Position numbers and translations under genes: made by a program. A DNA stretch of 15,218 nt from Thermoplasmata archaeon (lineage in GTDB: Archaea; Thermoplasmatota; Thermoplasmata; Lutacidiplasmatales; UBA184): the NCBI GenBank assembly GCA_030040625.1, contig JASHTI010000100.1, positions 1 through 15,218 on the forward strand. The letters are read 5' to 3'. Under the pieces are notes generated by a model. It did no database searches. It was given only the letters and a program-made list of their open reading frames with translations, and was not told the origin of the DNA. Shown here in pieces: positions 1-8,200 of this stretch (the first letter of the stretch is position 1; the number at the start of each line of letters is the position of its first letter).

Positions 1-2
1 CA

Positions 3-140
3 GGGGAGTACGGGGATTTTCTTCTCTCCAAGGTCGCCAAACAACTCCATCTCCACAAGGCGGAGCTCCTCGACCTGTTCGAGTGCCCCATGGACTACGA
101 CCGCTACGTGGCGATCCTCCGGGAACGAAACGAGGTCTAA
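3..140 (+). CDS. C-terminal end of an unidentified protein (5' end outside the window)
   Basis: The frame is open from the left edge to a TAA at 138-140 and encodes 45 residues ending in YVAILRERNEV. The composition is that of a real gene tail: amphipathic helices rich in Leu and Lys (around LLSKVAKQLHLHKAELLDLF), then a short acidic-aromatic segment (CPMDYDRY). Nothing in it identifies a family. The next gene starts only 22 bases after its stop on the same strand, so the two are probably co-transcribed. The assignment as coding rests on the uninterrupted frame and protein-like composition. Confidence 0.6.
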   Translation, partial: GEYGDFLLSKVAKQLHLHKAELLDLFECPMDYDRYVAILRERNEV

Positions 141-162
141 CCCCGCGGCACGTTTCCCGATC

Positions 163-687
163 ATGGCAGCTCCGGGCCCATCCACGCTCCCTCCCCACCT
201 CGACCTCGCGGTCAAGTGGGCACAGGAGCTGGGAAACACCGCGGTGGTCATCTCTGGTACCTATCCCGACGGCAGGGTCATTCCGGCGATCGCGATCAAG
301 CACGGCATGTTCACGGTGGTCTGCCGCGAGGGCGAAGGGGGCCTGCACTTGCAGGGGATCATGGACATCCCGCCCGAGGCACGGTCCCAGCTTCGCTCGC
401 TCGACGCGGGAAGCCAGTCGAAACTCCTCACCACCCTCAAGGGCGCGCTGATGGACAATCCCCGCAGCGGCTTCGGATTCTTTCCGGTCGAGTTCAAGCA
501 CGTGTATGAACTTCAGAAGATCTCACTCGATCAGGTGGTCCGACTCGTGTCGGACGATGCCGGCACCTTCAATCGCTTTGCGGACGCAATCCAGGAGCTT
601 GCAACCGGGATGTACAAGGCGGCCATGGTGTTCGGCCCGCTTCGGGTCAGCCAGTCGTTTCCGGGAAGCGACCCAATGTACCGGTAG
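163..687 (+). CDS. Hypothetical 174-residue protein, possibly of an archaeal DUF2299-like family
   Basis: A complete 174-residue reading frame with an ATG start, 22 bases after the stop of the preceding gene. No strong Shine-Dalgarno sequence precedes it, as expected for an internal archaeal operon gene with weak signals. The protein has no signal peptide, membrane segment or metal-binding motif. Residues 12-24 form a helix. Residues 26-66 are beta-rich with alternating hydrophobics (AVVIS, VIPAIAI, MFTVVC). Residues 71-100 are helical (PEARSQLRSLDAGSQSK), followed by a strand near FGFFPVEF (104-111). A long C-terminal helix pair covers about 121-157. This order of strands and helices resembles small archaeal proteins of unknown function (DUF2299), which I recall only loosely, so the family is a weak guess. 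It is probably cytoplasmic. The function is unknown. Confidence 0.8.
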   Translation: MAAPGPSTLPPHLDLAVKWAQELGNTAVVISGTYPDGRVIPAIAIKHGMFTVVCREGEGGLHLQGIMDIPPEARSQLRSLDAGSQSKLLTTLKGALMDNPRSGFGFFPVEFKHVYELQKISLDQVVRLVSDDAGTFNRFADAIQELATGMYKAAMVFGPLRVSQSFPGSDPMYR

Positions 688-1141
688 GTCCCTACTCCGA
701 CCGGCATCGCGGGTCCGACGGTAGCGGCCCGATGGGCCTTGGAGGGAACTCGCGGGCCCGGGACGCTCTGACGAAGCACCTTGGGTGCGCCGGGGTGCCG
801 GGGTCTGCGAACCAGTTGTACGACGGGTCTCTGGCGCTCGATAGCGGTTGCGATAACTCCCAGGTCCGGCGGAACACCGCGAGTGGCCCGGGCCGTCGCA
901 GTCAGCCCGAGGGCTGGGAGACCATCCGTGCCGATGCAACACGGTCGACCGACCCGCGAATGCCGACGCGCCGGCCAGGAGGGGGAGGTACACGGCACCC
1001 GGCCCGGTCTCTAGGGCCTGCCCGACGGCCGATACCCGGTCGCAACGGGCCGGTGGGCATCGCGGGACATGCTGTATCGCGCGAACCTCCCCGGGGCTAG
1101 CCGAGGGGGAGTCGGGCGGTGGTCAAGCCCACGTGACTGGC
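688..1141. other. Gene-free GC-rich stretch
   Basis: No convincing coding frame lies here. The frames that are open on both strands are low-complexity Arg/Gly/Pro translations typical of non-coding GC-rich DNA. Small hairpins are visible, for example GCACC-ttg-GGTGC at 776-788 and CAGCC-cgag-GGCTG at 903-916. The 11-base string GGCATCGCGGG occurs twice as a direct repeat (703-713 and 1056-1066). Nothing matches a tRNA, and no poly-T terminator follows the gene ending at 687. An unrecognised structured RNA is possible but not shown. The region also precedes the promoter of the next gene. Confidence 0.6.
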
Positions 1142-1143
1142 GG

Positions 1144-1149
1144 CTTATC
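1144..1149 (+). promoter_or_regulatory. TATA-like motif CTTATC
   Basis: CTTATC stands out in a GC-rich surrounding. It lies about 35 bases before the ATG at 1182, the same distance as the CTTATAG motif before the E1 alpha gene to the right. Archaeal TATA boxes sit about 26 bases before the transcription start, which would put the start near 1173 and leave a leader of about 9 bases. This is inferred from position and composition only. Confidence 0.4.
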
Positions 1150-1155
1150 GGGGAT

Positions 1156-1175
1156 CACGGCCGGTTCCGGCCGTG
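1156..1175. repeat. 20-base palindrome, possible operator
   Basis: Two perfect 9-base arms, CACGGCCGG and CCGGCCGTG, are separated by TT. The element sits between the TATA-like motif (1144-1149) and the ATG at 1182, covering the expected transcription start. A symmetrical site there is where a dimeric archaeal repressor would block the polymerase. The arms are GC-rich and could also form a hairpin. It overlaps an alternative GTG start at 1173. Confidence 0.45.
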
Positions 1176-1181
1176 GCGGGT

Positions 1182-1910
1182 ATGTCGAGGCAAACCCCCG
1201 CGCGGGGCCCCCGGGGGGAGGCGCAGGCGGAGGTCGAACGGGAGTTCATTCTGGAGGACGAGCGGGTGCTTCGACCGCTGGCCGAGCGGCTCCGCGAGGT
1301 GGCGGAACTGTTGGACGACGGCCGGGAGGTCGAGCCGCCGTACGTGCGGCGAGGAGTCGAGCTTTGGGGCGCCTACCTGGAGCTGCACGCCCGGCGCGTC
1401 CGCCGGCTGCTGGCGGCCTTCCCGGAGGCGACCGGTGTCCCTTCGGTGGTGGGACCGAGCCACCCGGGTCTTCTCCTTCGGTGGGCCGGCGTCCCGAAGC
1501 CGCCGGCGGTCGCCCCGGCGGAGCTCGAGACCTTCCGCGGCATCCTCCAGGATGAGGCGATGGCGTCCGAGCGGCTCCATGAGTTGCGCATCCTGATCAA
1601 CCTCTACGAGGCCGGTGGCTACGCCTCCCGAGACCGGCTGGCGTGGGCGCTGCGGGCCTTCCTGACCGCGGAAGGGACCTGGGCGCGCTTCGAAGAGCGA
1701 TTCGTCGCGGAGGGCCCGGACGGGGAGCTTCCGCCCGAGGTCGCCGAGAGGCTCCGGATGGAACTGGTCGAGATCGCTGTCGCCCGAGTGCAGGCCCAGA
1801 GCGAGGTCGAGGCCTACGTTGCGGGTCCGATCCCGATGCGCGCGGCGCCGACCGTCTCGAAAGGAAGTGCCGCAGCGGCACCGGCTCCGGTCACTCGCCG
1901 AGCCGCCTGA
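1182..1910 (+). CDS. Helical protein resembling a hemerythrin-type four-helix bundle without its iron ligands
   Basis: A 242-residue protein from the ATG at 1182. A GTG at 1173 would add three residues, but it lies inside the palindrome, and the ATG keeps the TATA spacing seen elsewhere. There is no signal peptide or cysteine. Four helices are apparent: about 14-45 (VEREFILEDERVLRPLAERL), 53-80 (YVRRGVELWGAYLELHARRV), 115-143 (ETFRGILQDEAMASERLHEL) and 150-175. A fifth follows at 185-212, and a low-complexity Ala/Pro tail ends the protein. The pattern 'LEDE-V-RPL' followed by 'LELHARRV' mirrors the HHE cation-binding domain, which has 'DH' and 'H...E' there. Glu27 replaces the first ligand, only His69 remains of the second pair, and the third and fourth helices lack their His. 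If the fold is right, it would not bind a di-iron centre. It converges on the minus-strand operon with only 23 bases between the stops. Function unknown; the fold assignment is an inference. Confidence 0.75.
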   Translation: MSRQTPARGPRGEAQAEVEREFILEDERVLRPLAERLREVAELLDDGREVEPPYVRRGVELWGAYLELHARRVRRLLAAFPEATGVPSVVGPSHPGLLLRWAGVPKPPAVAPAELETFRGILQDEAMASERLHELRILINLYEAGGYASRDRLAWALRAFLTAEGTWARFEERFVAEGPDGELPPEVAERLRMELVEIAVARVQAQSEVEAYVAGPIPMRAAPTVSKGSAAAAPAPVTRRAA

Positions 1911-1933
1911 CGCGCAACGGGGTCGGGCTGCGG

Positions 1934-4900
1934 TTATGACTCCCGTCGGACCGGGGGTACGGGGCGCCGCCCCTCGGTGGCGAGCGCCACCGTGGTTGGC
2001 TCCGCGCCCGCCAGGATGGTGGGTCCCGGCCCTCTCGGAGCCTGCGCGCTGGCGGTGAACCGGATCAGAACCGTCGCGCCCGCGCTCCCGAGCACGACGC
2101 GGCCCCGTACGGGCAGGGCGCCATAGCCGGACGGCGTTTCGGAGACCCGGAACTGCCACGTCCCGGCGACGACGGAGAGCGTCAGGGTCGGCGTGGTGCC
2201 CTCGGCCGTGACGTTCGGGGGACCGACCCCGACCCCCGCCCGGTGGAGGGAGACCCCCCAGTCGGCATCCGCCGGAAGCCCGATCTCCTCGAAGGTGACG
2301 TTGCGCAGCGGCGCGAAGTCGATCGATACCGTCGTCGTCCCGCGGACGAGGGTGGTGTTCAGCGTCGTTCCCCGATCCCCGAGGACGCGCCGGACGCCGT
2401 AGCCGGCCGGCGGGGCGATCGAGAAGTCGAGCGTCCCGTTCGCGGAGAGGAAGGCGAGCGCGCCGGTGTGATCCCCGCTCTCGTTCGTCCGGGTCCGATC
2501 GGGGCTCTGCGCCACGGTCACCGACCAGTTGGTCTGGTTCGGGAGCCCGTGTTCCCGGAACGTCACCGGGAAGAGTCCGAAGGGCGTGTACCCGGCGGTG
2601 AACTGTACCGGGATCTCTGCGGTCGTGCCCTCCAGGACCACCGTCCCGGTCGCGGCCACGGGACCGATCGTGTAGTCCGGTGGCGCGGCGATCGTGTACG
2701 GGTAGCTGCCGTTCGTCTCGGGGAACCCGATCGTGCTGGCGTTGGTCGTGTAGGTTGCGTCGCCGAGGGAGACGCTCCAGCTCTGGTTCTGGAGGAGCCC
2801 GCTCTCGGCGAAGACGATCGACTCGGTCGCCGGCGGCCCGAGAACGGTGACGTTGGAAGAGCCCCCGTTCGTCAGGTACAGCAGCCCGGAGGCCGGATCG
2901 TAGGCGCCACCGTTCGGCGCCGAGCCGGTCCGCAGGTCGCCGACCACCTCGCTCCCGTCGAACACCGTGACCGTGTTGTTCGAGGACTCTGGGACGTCGA
3001 CCAATCCAGAGGCCGAACCCGGGAGCGGCGCCCGGCCCAGACCGGGCCGGACCGCGGCTGCCACCACGGTCGTACCTTGCAGGACGGAGATGCCGCCGCG
3101 ATCCGCCCCCGAGATGTAGACCAGGCCGGTCCCGAGCCCGACGCTGACGTTGGTGGCGTAGAGGCCGAGGGCGGTCGGCTCCAGCGTGGCCACGACCTGG
3201 GTCCCGTGCAGCACCACGACCGCATCGGCCCGGGTGACCGCGTACACATCCTGGTCGACCGGGTCGTAGGCGACGTTCGCGACCACGCCGAACCCGCTGA
3301 CGTTCGTCGCGATGCCGCTCGCATTCACGAACAGTAGGCCGGTCGTCGAGCCGAAGACGGCCGCCTCTTCCACCGGATCGTAGACGGCCGGGCCGGAGAG
3401 CCCTCCCAGGTCGAGGGTGAACTGGACCGCCAAGCCCTGCAGTCCCTCGACGATGGCGCCGGAGGGGGCCCAGCAGGCGACGAGCACTTCCCCGAGCGCG
3501 GCGTCGTAGACCATCGCGAACGGCGAGCCGGGGACCGCGAGGACCCCCGCCTCGTGGGTGCCGTTCACCACCACGACGTTGTCGTAGTAGTAGGCGCCCA
3601 GGTAGACGTCGCCGTCGGCCGGATCGTAGACCCGCGCGGAGAAGTCGCCCTCGGAGGGGATCTGTCCGAGCGAGGTGAGGCCCTGAAGGATCGTGATCGT
3701 CCCGCCCTGGCCGAGCACGTCGATCGTGCCGTCGGCGGGGTCGTAGATCGCGCCGGTCGGTAAGCCGGCGGTCGGCACGCTCGCGACGGGGTGCTGCGGG
3801 CCGACCGGCACCGCGTTGGTGAACGGGAGGGTGACGGTCACCGCCGCGTCTCCGAGGCTCACGTTTCCCGACGCGTCGGGGACCGAGTAGCCGAAGGGGA
3901 CCCCGACCCGGTAACCGTAGGTGCCGGCGCCGAGGAAGAGGTGGAGCGTCGCGGCACTCCCGGCGACGGTCACGTTGCCGAGCGGCTCGCGGACCGTGAC
4001 GTTCCACGGGGTCCCGGCGGCCAGGCCGGTCCCGGCGAAGCTGACCGGTACCGGGACGGCCGGCGCCCCCAGCAGCTCGAGCTGGCCCAGGGAGTAGTCG
4101 GGGCCGAGGTAGCCGACCGCGCAAAGCTGCGCGGTCGCCGGGTCGTCGACCGCGCCGACGAACGGGCCGCCGAGAGAGACGCTCCCCTGCTTGTCCAGGC
4201 CCGTCACGATCGTGAGGTTGCCGTCGGCGCCGTAGGGGACGAAGAGCGCGTCGGTGCCCGCCTCGAAGACCGGCGTGACGGGGCCCGCCCCGATCGGGAG
4301 CGAGGTGACGACGAAGTCGGAGCGCACGACGCTCAGGTTCCCGGAGCAGCCGTTCGGGACGTAGAGGAGGCGGTCCGCGGGGTCGTACGTGCCGTTGCCG
4401 GGCCCGCATCCGACGCTCACGTTGCCGACGATCGCGCGCCCGCGCAACACGGTCAGGTAGCCGCGGCCGTTCGCCCCTTGCATGGAGACGTAGACGTCGC
4501 GGTCGGCCGGGTCGTAGCTGAGACCCAGCGGGTTGCCCGCGATGAAGACGCTCGCGACCGGTTGCAGGTCGCGGTAGAGGTCGATGTTGCCGCTGCAGAT
4601 GTCGACGACGTACAGCAGGCGATCCGCCGGGTCGTACGTCCAGTCCGTGGGGCACTGGGCGCCGTACGGGAAGATGCCCACATCGTGGGTCCCGGCGAAC
4701 GCGACGAGCCCCCCGTAGCCCTCGACCACGTAGTCGTAGCCGTTCGCGGGGTCGAAAACGGTGCCGATCGTGTAGTGCGCGACGGTCGCCGTCGACAACT
4801 CGGAGGCACCGTGAAGGATCGCGACGTCCGTCCCCCCGGCGAAGTAGACATCGCCGGTCCGCGCGTCGATCGACCCCTCCCCGACGTAGCCGCCGAGCGA

Positions 4901-5221
4901 GAAGGCCGTCACTAGAGCCGTGCCGGCGAAGACCTGGACCGAACCGTTCTGCTCGTCCGGCACGTACAGCAGGCCATCGTCCGGGTCGTAGAGCGGCGGG
5001 CCGGGGTATCCGGAGAGCGTCGTGTTGGCGACCACGACCGGTGGTGAGAGTGGCGCCGCGGCTTCCGAGCCCAGGTCGGCCCGAGGCACGCTCGCCCGCG
5101 GAGCGGCGGCGCGCGCGGTGGGGGTCGCGGTCCCCGTGGGGGTCCCCACGGCGAGGAGGAGCGCCACCGTCGCGACGGCGAGGACGGCCCCGAGCATCGG
5201 TCCCCGGCCGGCCACCGTCAT
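1934..5221 (-). CDS. Secreted protein with two YVTN-like beta-propellers and four beta-sandwich units
   Basis: The protein has 1095 residues. The ATG at 5221 was chosen because it begins a signal peptide (hydrophobic stretch about 9-25, MLGAVLAVATVALLLAVG) and lies 11 bases after the stop of the upstream gene, with GGGGG in between. Residues 78-385 hold about eight repeats with 'YDPAD-LLYV...G-L-V', a YVTN/NHL-type propeller. Residues 390-468 form a sandwich unit (SFAGTGLAAGTPWNVTV). Residues 485-797 hold a second set of about eight blades. Sandwich units follow at 800-877, 883-970 and 973-1057, each starting with a variant of 'F-E-x-G-L-P...W-V'. Cys190/Cys209 and Cys272/Cys292 could form disulfides within blades 4 and 6. 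Many N-x-S/T sequons are present. The tail (PVPPVRRES) has no membrane anchor. Such proteins are usually S-layer-associated adhesins or binding proteins; the ligand is unknown. Confidence 0.85.
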   Translation of the reverse strand: MTVAGRGPMLGAVLAVATVALLLAVGTPTGTATPTARAAAPRASVPRADLGSEAAAPLSPPVVVANTTLSGYPGPPLYDPDDGLLYVPDEQNGSVQVFAGTALVTAFSLGGYVGEGSIDARTGDVYFAGGTDVAILHGASELSTATVAHYTIGTVFDPANGYDYVVEGYGGLVAFAGTHDVGIFPYGAQCPTDWTYDPADRLLYVVDICSGNIDLYRDLQPVASVFIAGNPLGLSYDPADRDVYVSMQGANGRGYLTVLRGRAIVGNVSVGCGPGNGTYDPADRLLYVPNGCSGNLSVVRSDFVVTSLPIGAGPVTPVFEAGTDALFVPYGADGNLTIVTGLDKQGSVSLGGPFVGAVDDPATAQLCAVGYLGPDYSLGQLELLGAPAVPVPVSFAGTGLAAGTPWNVTVREPLGNVTVAGSAATLHLFLGAGTYGYRVGVPFGYSVPDASGNVSLGDAAVTVTLPFTNAVPVGPQHPVASVPTAGLPTGAIYDPADGTIDVLGQGGTITILQGLTSLGQIPSEGDFSARVYDPADGDVYLGAYYYDNVVVVNGTHEAGVLAVPGSPFAMVYDAALGEVLVACWAPSGAIVEGLQGLAVQFTLDLGGLSGPAVYDPVEEAAVFGSTTGLLFVNASGIATNVSGFGVVANVAYDPVDQDVYAVTRADAVVVLHGTQVVATLEPTALGLYATNVSVGLGTGLVYISGADRGGISVLQGTTVVAAAVRPGLGRAPLPGSASGLVDVPESSNNTVTVFDGSEVVGDLRTGSAPNGGAYDPASGLLYLTNGGSSNVTVLGPPATESIVFAESGLLQNQSWSVSLGDATYTTNASTIGFPETNGSYPYTIAAPPDYTIGPVAATGTVVLEGTTAEIPVQFTAGYTPFGLFPVTFREHGLPNQTNWSVTVAQSPDRTRTNESGDHTGALAFLSANGTLDFSIAPPAGYGVRRVLGDRGTTLNTTLVRGTTTVSIDFAPLRNVTFEEIGLPADADWGVSLHRAGVGVGPPNVTAEGTTPTLTLSVVAGTWQFRVSETPSGYGALPVRGRVVLGSAGATVLIRFTASAQAPRGPGPTILAGAEPTTVALATEGRRPVPPVRRES

Positions 5222-5232
5222 CGTCGAGCCCC

Positions 5233-8200
5233 CTAGACGGCCGCCCGCGCGCGCCGGCGCACGGCGCCGGTGAGCGGAGCGCCCAGGAAGACGAGCGCCC
5301 CCGGAGCCCCCCCCGCCGGCCTCGCCGCGACCCCGGAGACGCTCGCCGCGGCCGCGGGGGGAGCCGCGGGTTGGCCCGCTGCCGACCTTGCCCCGTCGTG
5401 GGGCCGGAACGATACGACTACCGTCGCCGGTCCTCCGCGCACACGGACGGCCGCGGGGCTTGCGTGAACACGGTAACCCGCCTCGGCCCCCACGTGGAAG
5501 CGGTAGCTGCCGTTCGGTAGCCCGACGGAAATTGGAACGTCGGCGTTCGCGGAGTACGTGACTCCCGCAACGCGCACCGACCACGTGAGAGCGGCGGCGA
5601 GGCCCGTCTCGTAGAATGTTACGTTGTAGGGGTACGTGAAGGTGAACACGACCCGCTCGCTCTTCGCCAGCGAAACGGTGCCGTTCGCGGGGAGGACGGC
5701 GCCGTGCAGCCGGGCGGTGACGGCCTGCCCGGGCGAGCCGGAGACGTTGTAGACGTAGGTCCCGGGCGTGAGGTTGGCGAAGGCGAGCCGACGGCCCACC
5801 GTGCACGCGCCGCTGCCGCCGAGCTCGGCGCACCAGTACTGGCCGTCGTGCAACCCGCGGGCGGAGAACGTCAGCGTATCGGTGCGACCCGCGGCGAAGG
5901 TCAGCGCTAGGGTGGTGTTACCGCCGGCAAGCTCCAGGTCGCCCGAGGGAGAGATCCCCTCCACCCGGTAGCCCTTGGGGCCGACGATGAGGTACGGGAC
6001 CGTGGCCGTCTCGACCTCCAGACGGGCCGACGTGGTGTGCACCGTGGAATTGTAACCGTCCAGCTCGACGTACCACCCCCGCTGGGCCAGCAGGCCGGCG
6101 GGGAGCCCGCCTTCCACGAAGGTGACGTTCGTATAGGTGAGGAAGAACCGGACCGAGACGGTCCGCGACGCGCTCACGACGTTGAAGTCGACGCCCGGGG
6201 GCCCGCTCGAGTAGCCGGGAGGGGCTACTAGGCCGCCCTCGACCGAGCCGTTCGGCATGAGCAGGACGAAAGATGCGGTCTGCGTGTGCACCGCCCAGTC
6301 CGGCGAGGTCACCGAGCAGTTCGGAGCGAACTCCTCGATGTCGGCGCCCCATCGGACGCGGGCGGGAAGGCCGCTCTCTTCGAAGGTGATGGGGTAGAGC
6401 GTCCCGACGATCAGCGGGTCGAAGTCGCCACCGGGCGTGATCAGGGGCAACTGTGGGTCGGACAGCGGCGGCGTGTTGTTGAACGGCAGGACCCCGAGGG
6501 GGTCGGACGCGCTGCCGTAGTTCCACCAGGAGTTACCGCCCTGATCCGCGGTCCCGAGAATGCTGCCGGAGAGCGGGATGGTCGGGAATCCCGCCGCGTA
6601 GTGCACCGTGCCGGCTGGCGCGGGGGTGATGTTCCAGCTGTTCTGGAACGACTCCGGCCCGACGGCGTAGACCGGCCAGCAGTCGTTCGGCGCCGCCGAG
6701 TCACCGGGCTGGCAGGCGTTCTCTCCGGAGAGGAACGCATTGTTGTAGATCTCGTCGCCGTGATCGAGCTCGACCAGACCCATCTCGGCGTGGAACCGGT
6801 TCCCCCAGAACGTGTTCCCGCCTCCGTTCCCCGTGAACGGTCCGGGGGTCGGACCCGCCTCCGCGAGGATCCCGCCCTCTCGCGCGGTGATCGTGTTGCC
6901 CGCGATGAGGTTGCCGGAGGAGTCGTAGAAGGCGGCCGCGAACGGCCCGAGCGCGCTCAGGACCGTCTCCCCGATGCCGAGGCCCGTAGAATTCAGCAAG
7001 GCGACCCCGCTGACGTTCCAGAACCACAGCGGCAGCGAGTTGTCGAACTGGAGCGCCAAGCCGTCGTAGTGCCCGCTCACCTCGAACGCCGGCGGCGACT
7101 CGACCTCGACGGACGCCCGGGTATCGAGGAGGAACATCCCGGGGTAGACCGGGAAGCTGTAGTCGTTGTACAGGCCGAAGGTGGGGTCCAAGAGCCCCGG
7201 CTCGTAGTCGGTCAACACATACGGGTCGGCCGGGGCTCCGTCCCCGCCCGTCGCGAGGGCCGCCAGCCCGCCATCCGACCAGGCCCAGAGCGGTGTGTAG
7301 ATCCCCAGAGCGGGGTCGGGCGCGAGCGTCGGTTCGACCGTCATCGGCCCGGATACGGCTACGTCCGTCGTGACGGGATCGTAGTCGCTCAGCTCCGAGG
7401 TGACGGAGTAGTTGCCGGGCGGGAGCCAGAACGTGTCCGTGGTCACCGTCGGTCCCACCGTCGGCTGCACGCCCACGATCCAAGTCGAGCCTGTTGCGGC
7501 CCTCGGCTGCAGCGCCCAGGTGCTGTCGAAGAACGGCCCGTCTATGCCCTGCTGCCCACCGTAGAGCAGCTGCTGGCCGGACGCCTGGTCGTCGACGACG
7601 GTGGCGAGCCATCGCGGCGCGGGGCTCGCCGAGCCGAGCAGCTGCTCGCCCGACACGAGGTCGGTCCAGTGCCCGGCCGTGTAGGAGTAGACGACGCCGA
7701 CGTACGACTCGCACGCGCCACCGCCGCTCGACAGGTTCTGCACACCCTCGTAGTAGTACGTCCCGCCCGTCTCCGTGTCGTACCAGAGGCTCCCGGAACC
7801 GGGCGGAGGCACCGCGCCGGTCGGGCGCACCTCGGTCCAGGCGCCGCCGGTGAAGGTCCACTCGGTCGGGAACGTGAAGGGGCAGGCGACGGCGCCGGCC
7901 CCCTCGAAGTCCCGGGAGCGCGAGCCGCCGACGAGGAGCAGCGCCGCGCCCCCGGGCGTCGGGGCGAGGCCGGCAAAAAGGCGGCCCCCCGGGCCGGTAC
8001 CGGCCGTCGCCGTGATGTTCGTCCAGACCCCGGCGCGGTAGGTCCACGTATCCGAGTACAGCGTCCAGGGGGAGTCGCCGCCGCCCAGCCCTCCGCCCGT
8101 GAGCACGACCTCCGACAGGGCGGGGTCGTAGGCCATGGCGAAGAAGGCGCGTGGCGAGGGAGCGACGCTGGGGAACAGCTCGTGCCAGCCGCTCGCGTTG

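Noticed and set aside
840..930. SRP RNA helix 8
   Set aside because: AGGTCCGGCGGAAC near 872 has a faint resemblance to the conserved loop, but the paired A/C-rich internal loop is absent.
715..1155. RNase P RNA
   Set aside because: GGCTTATCGG at 1142-1151 recalls its 3' conserved segment, and GGAGGGAACTC near 739 recalls the 5' one. The match to the 5' segment is poor, no P1 pairing of the ends was found, and the 3' match is equally well explained as a TATA motif.
1155..4655. Very long minus-strand frame overlapping the propeller gene
   Set aside because: The translation is Arg/Gly/Pro-rich low complexity with no domain pattern. It is the GC-driven shadow of the real frame, which has a signal peptide and propeller repeats.
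5222..5833. Longer N-terminus of the propeller protein
   Set aside because: It would overlap the end of the protease gene, is low complexity, and would bury the signal peptide that starts at 5221.
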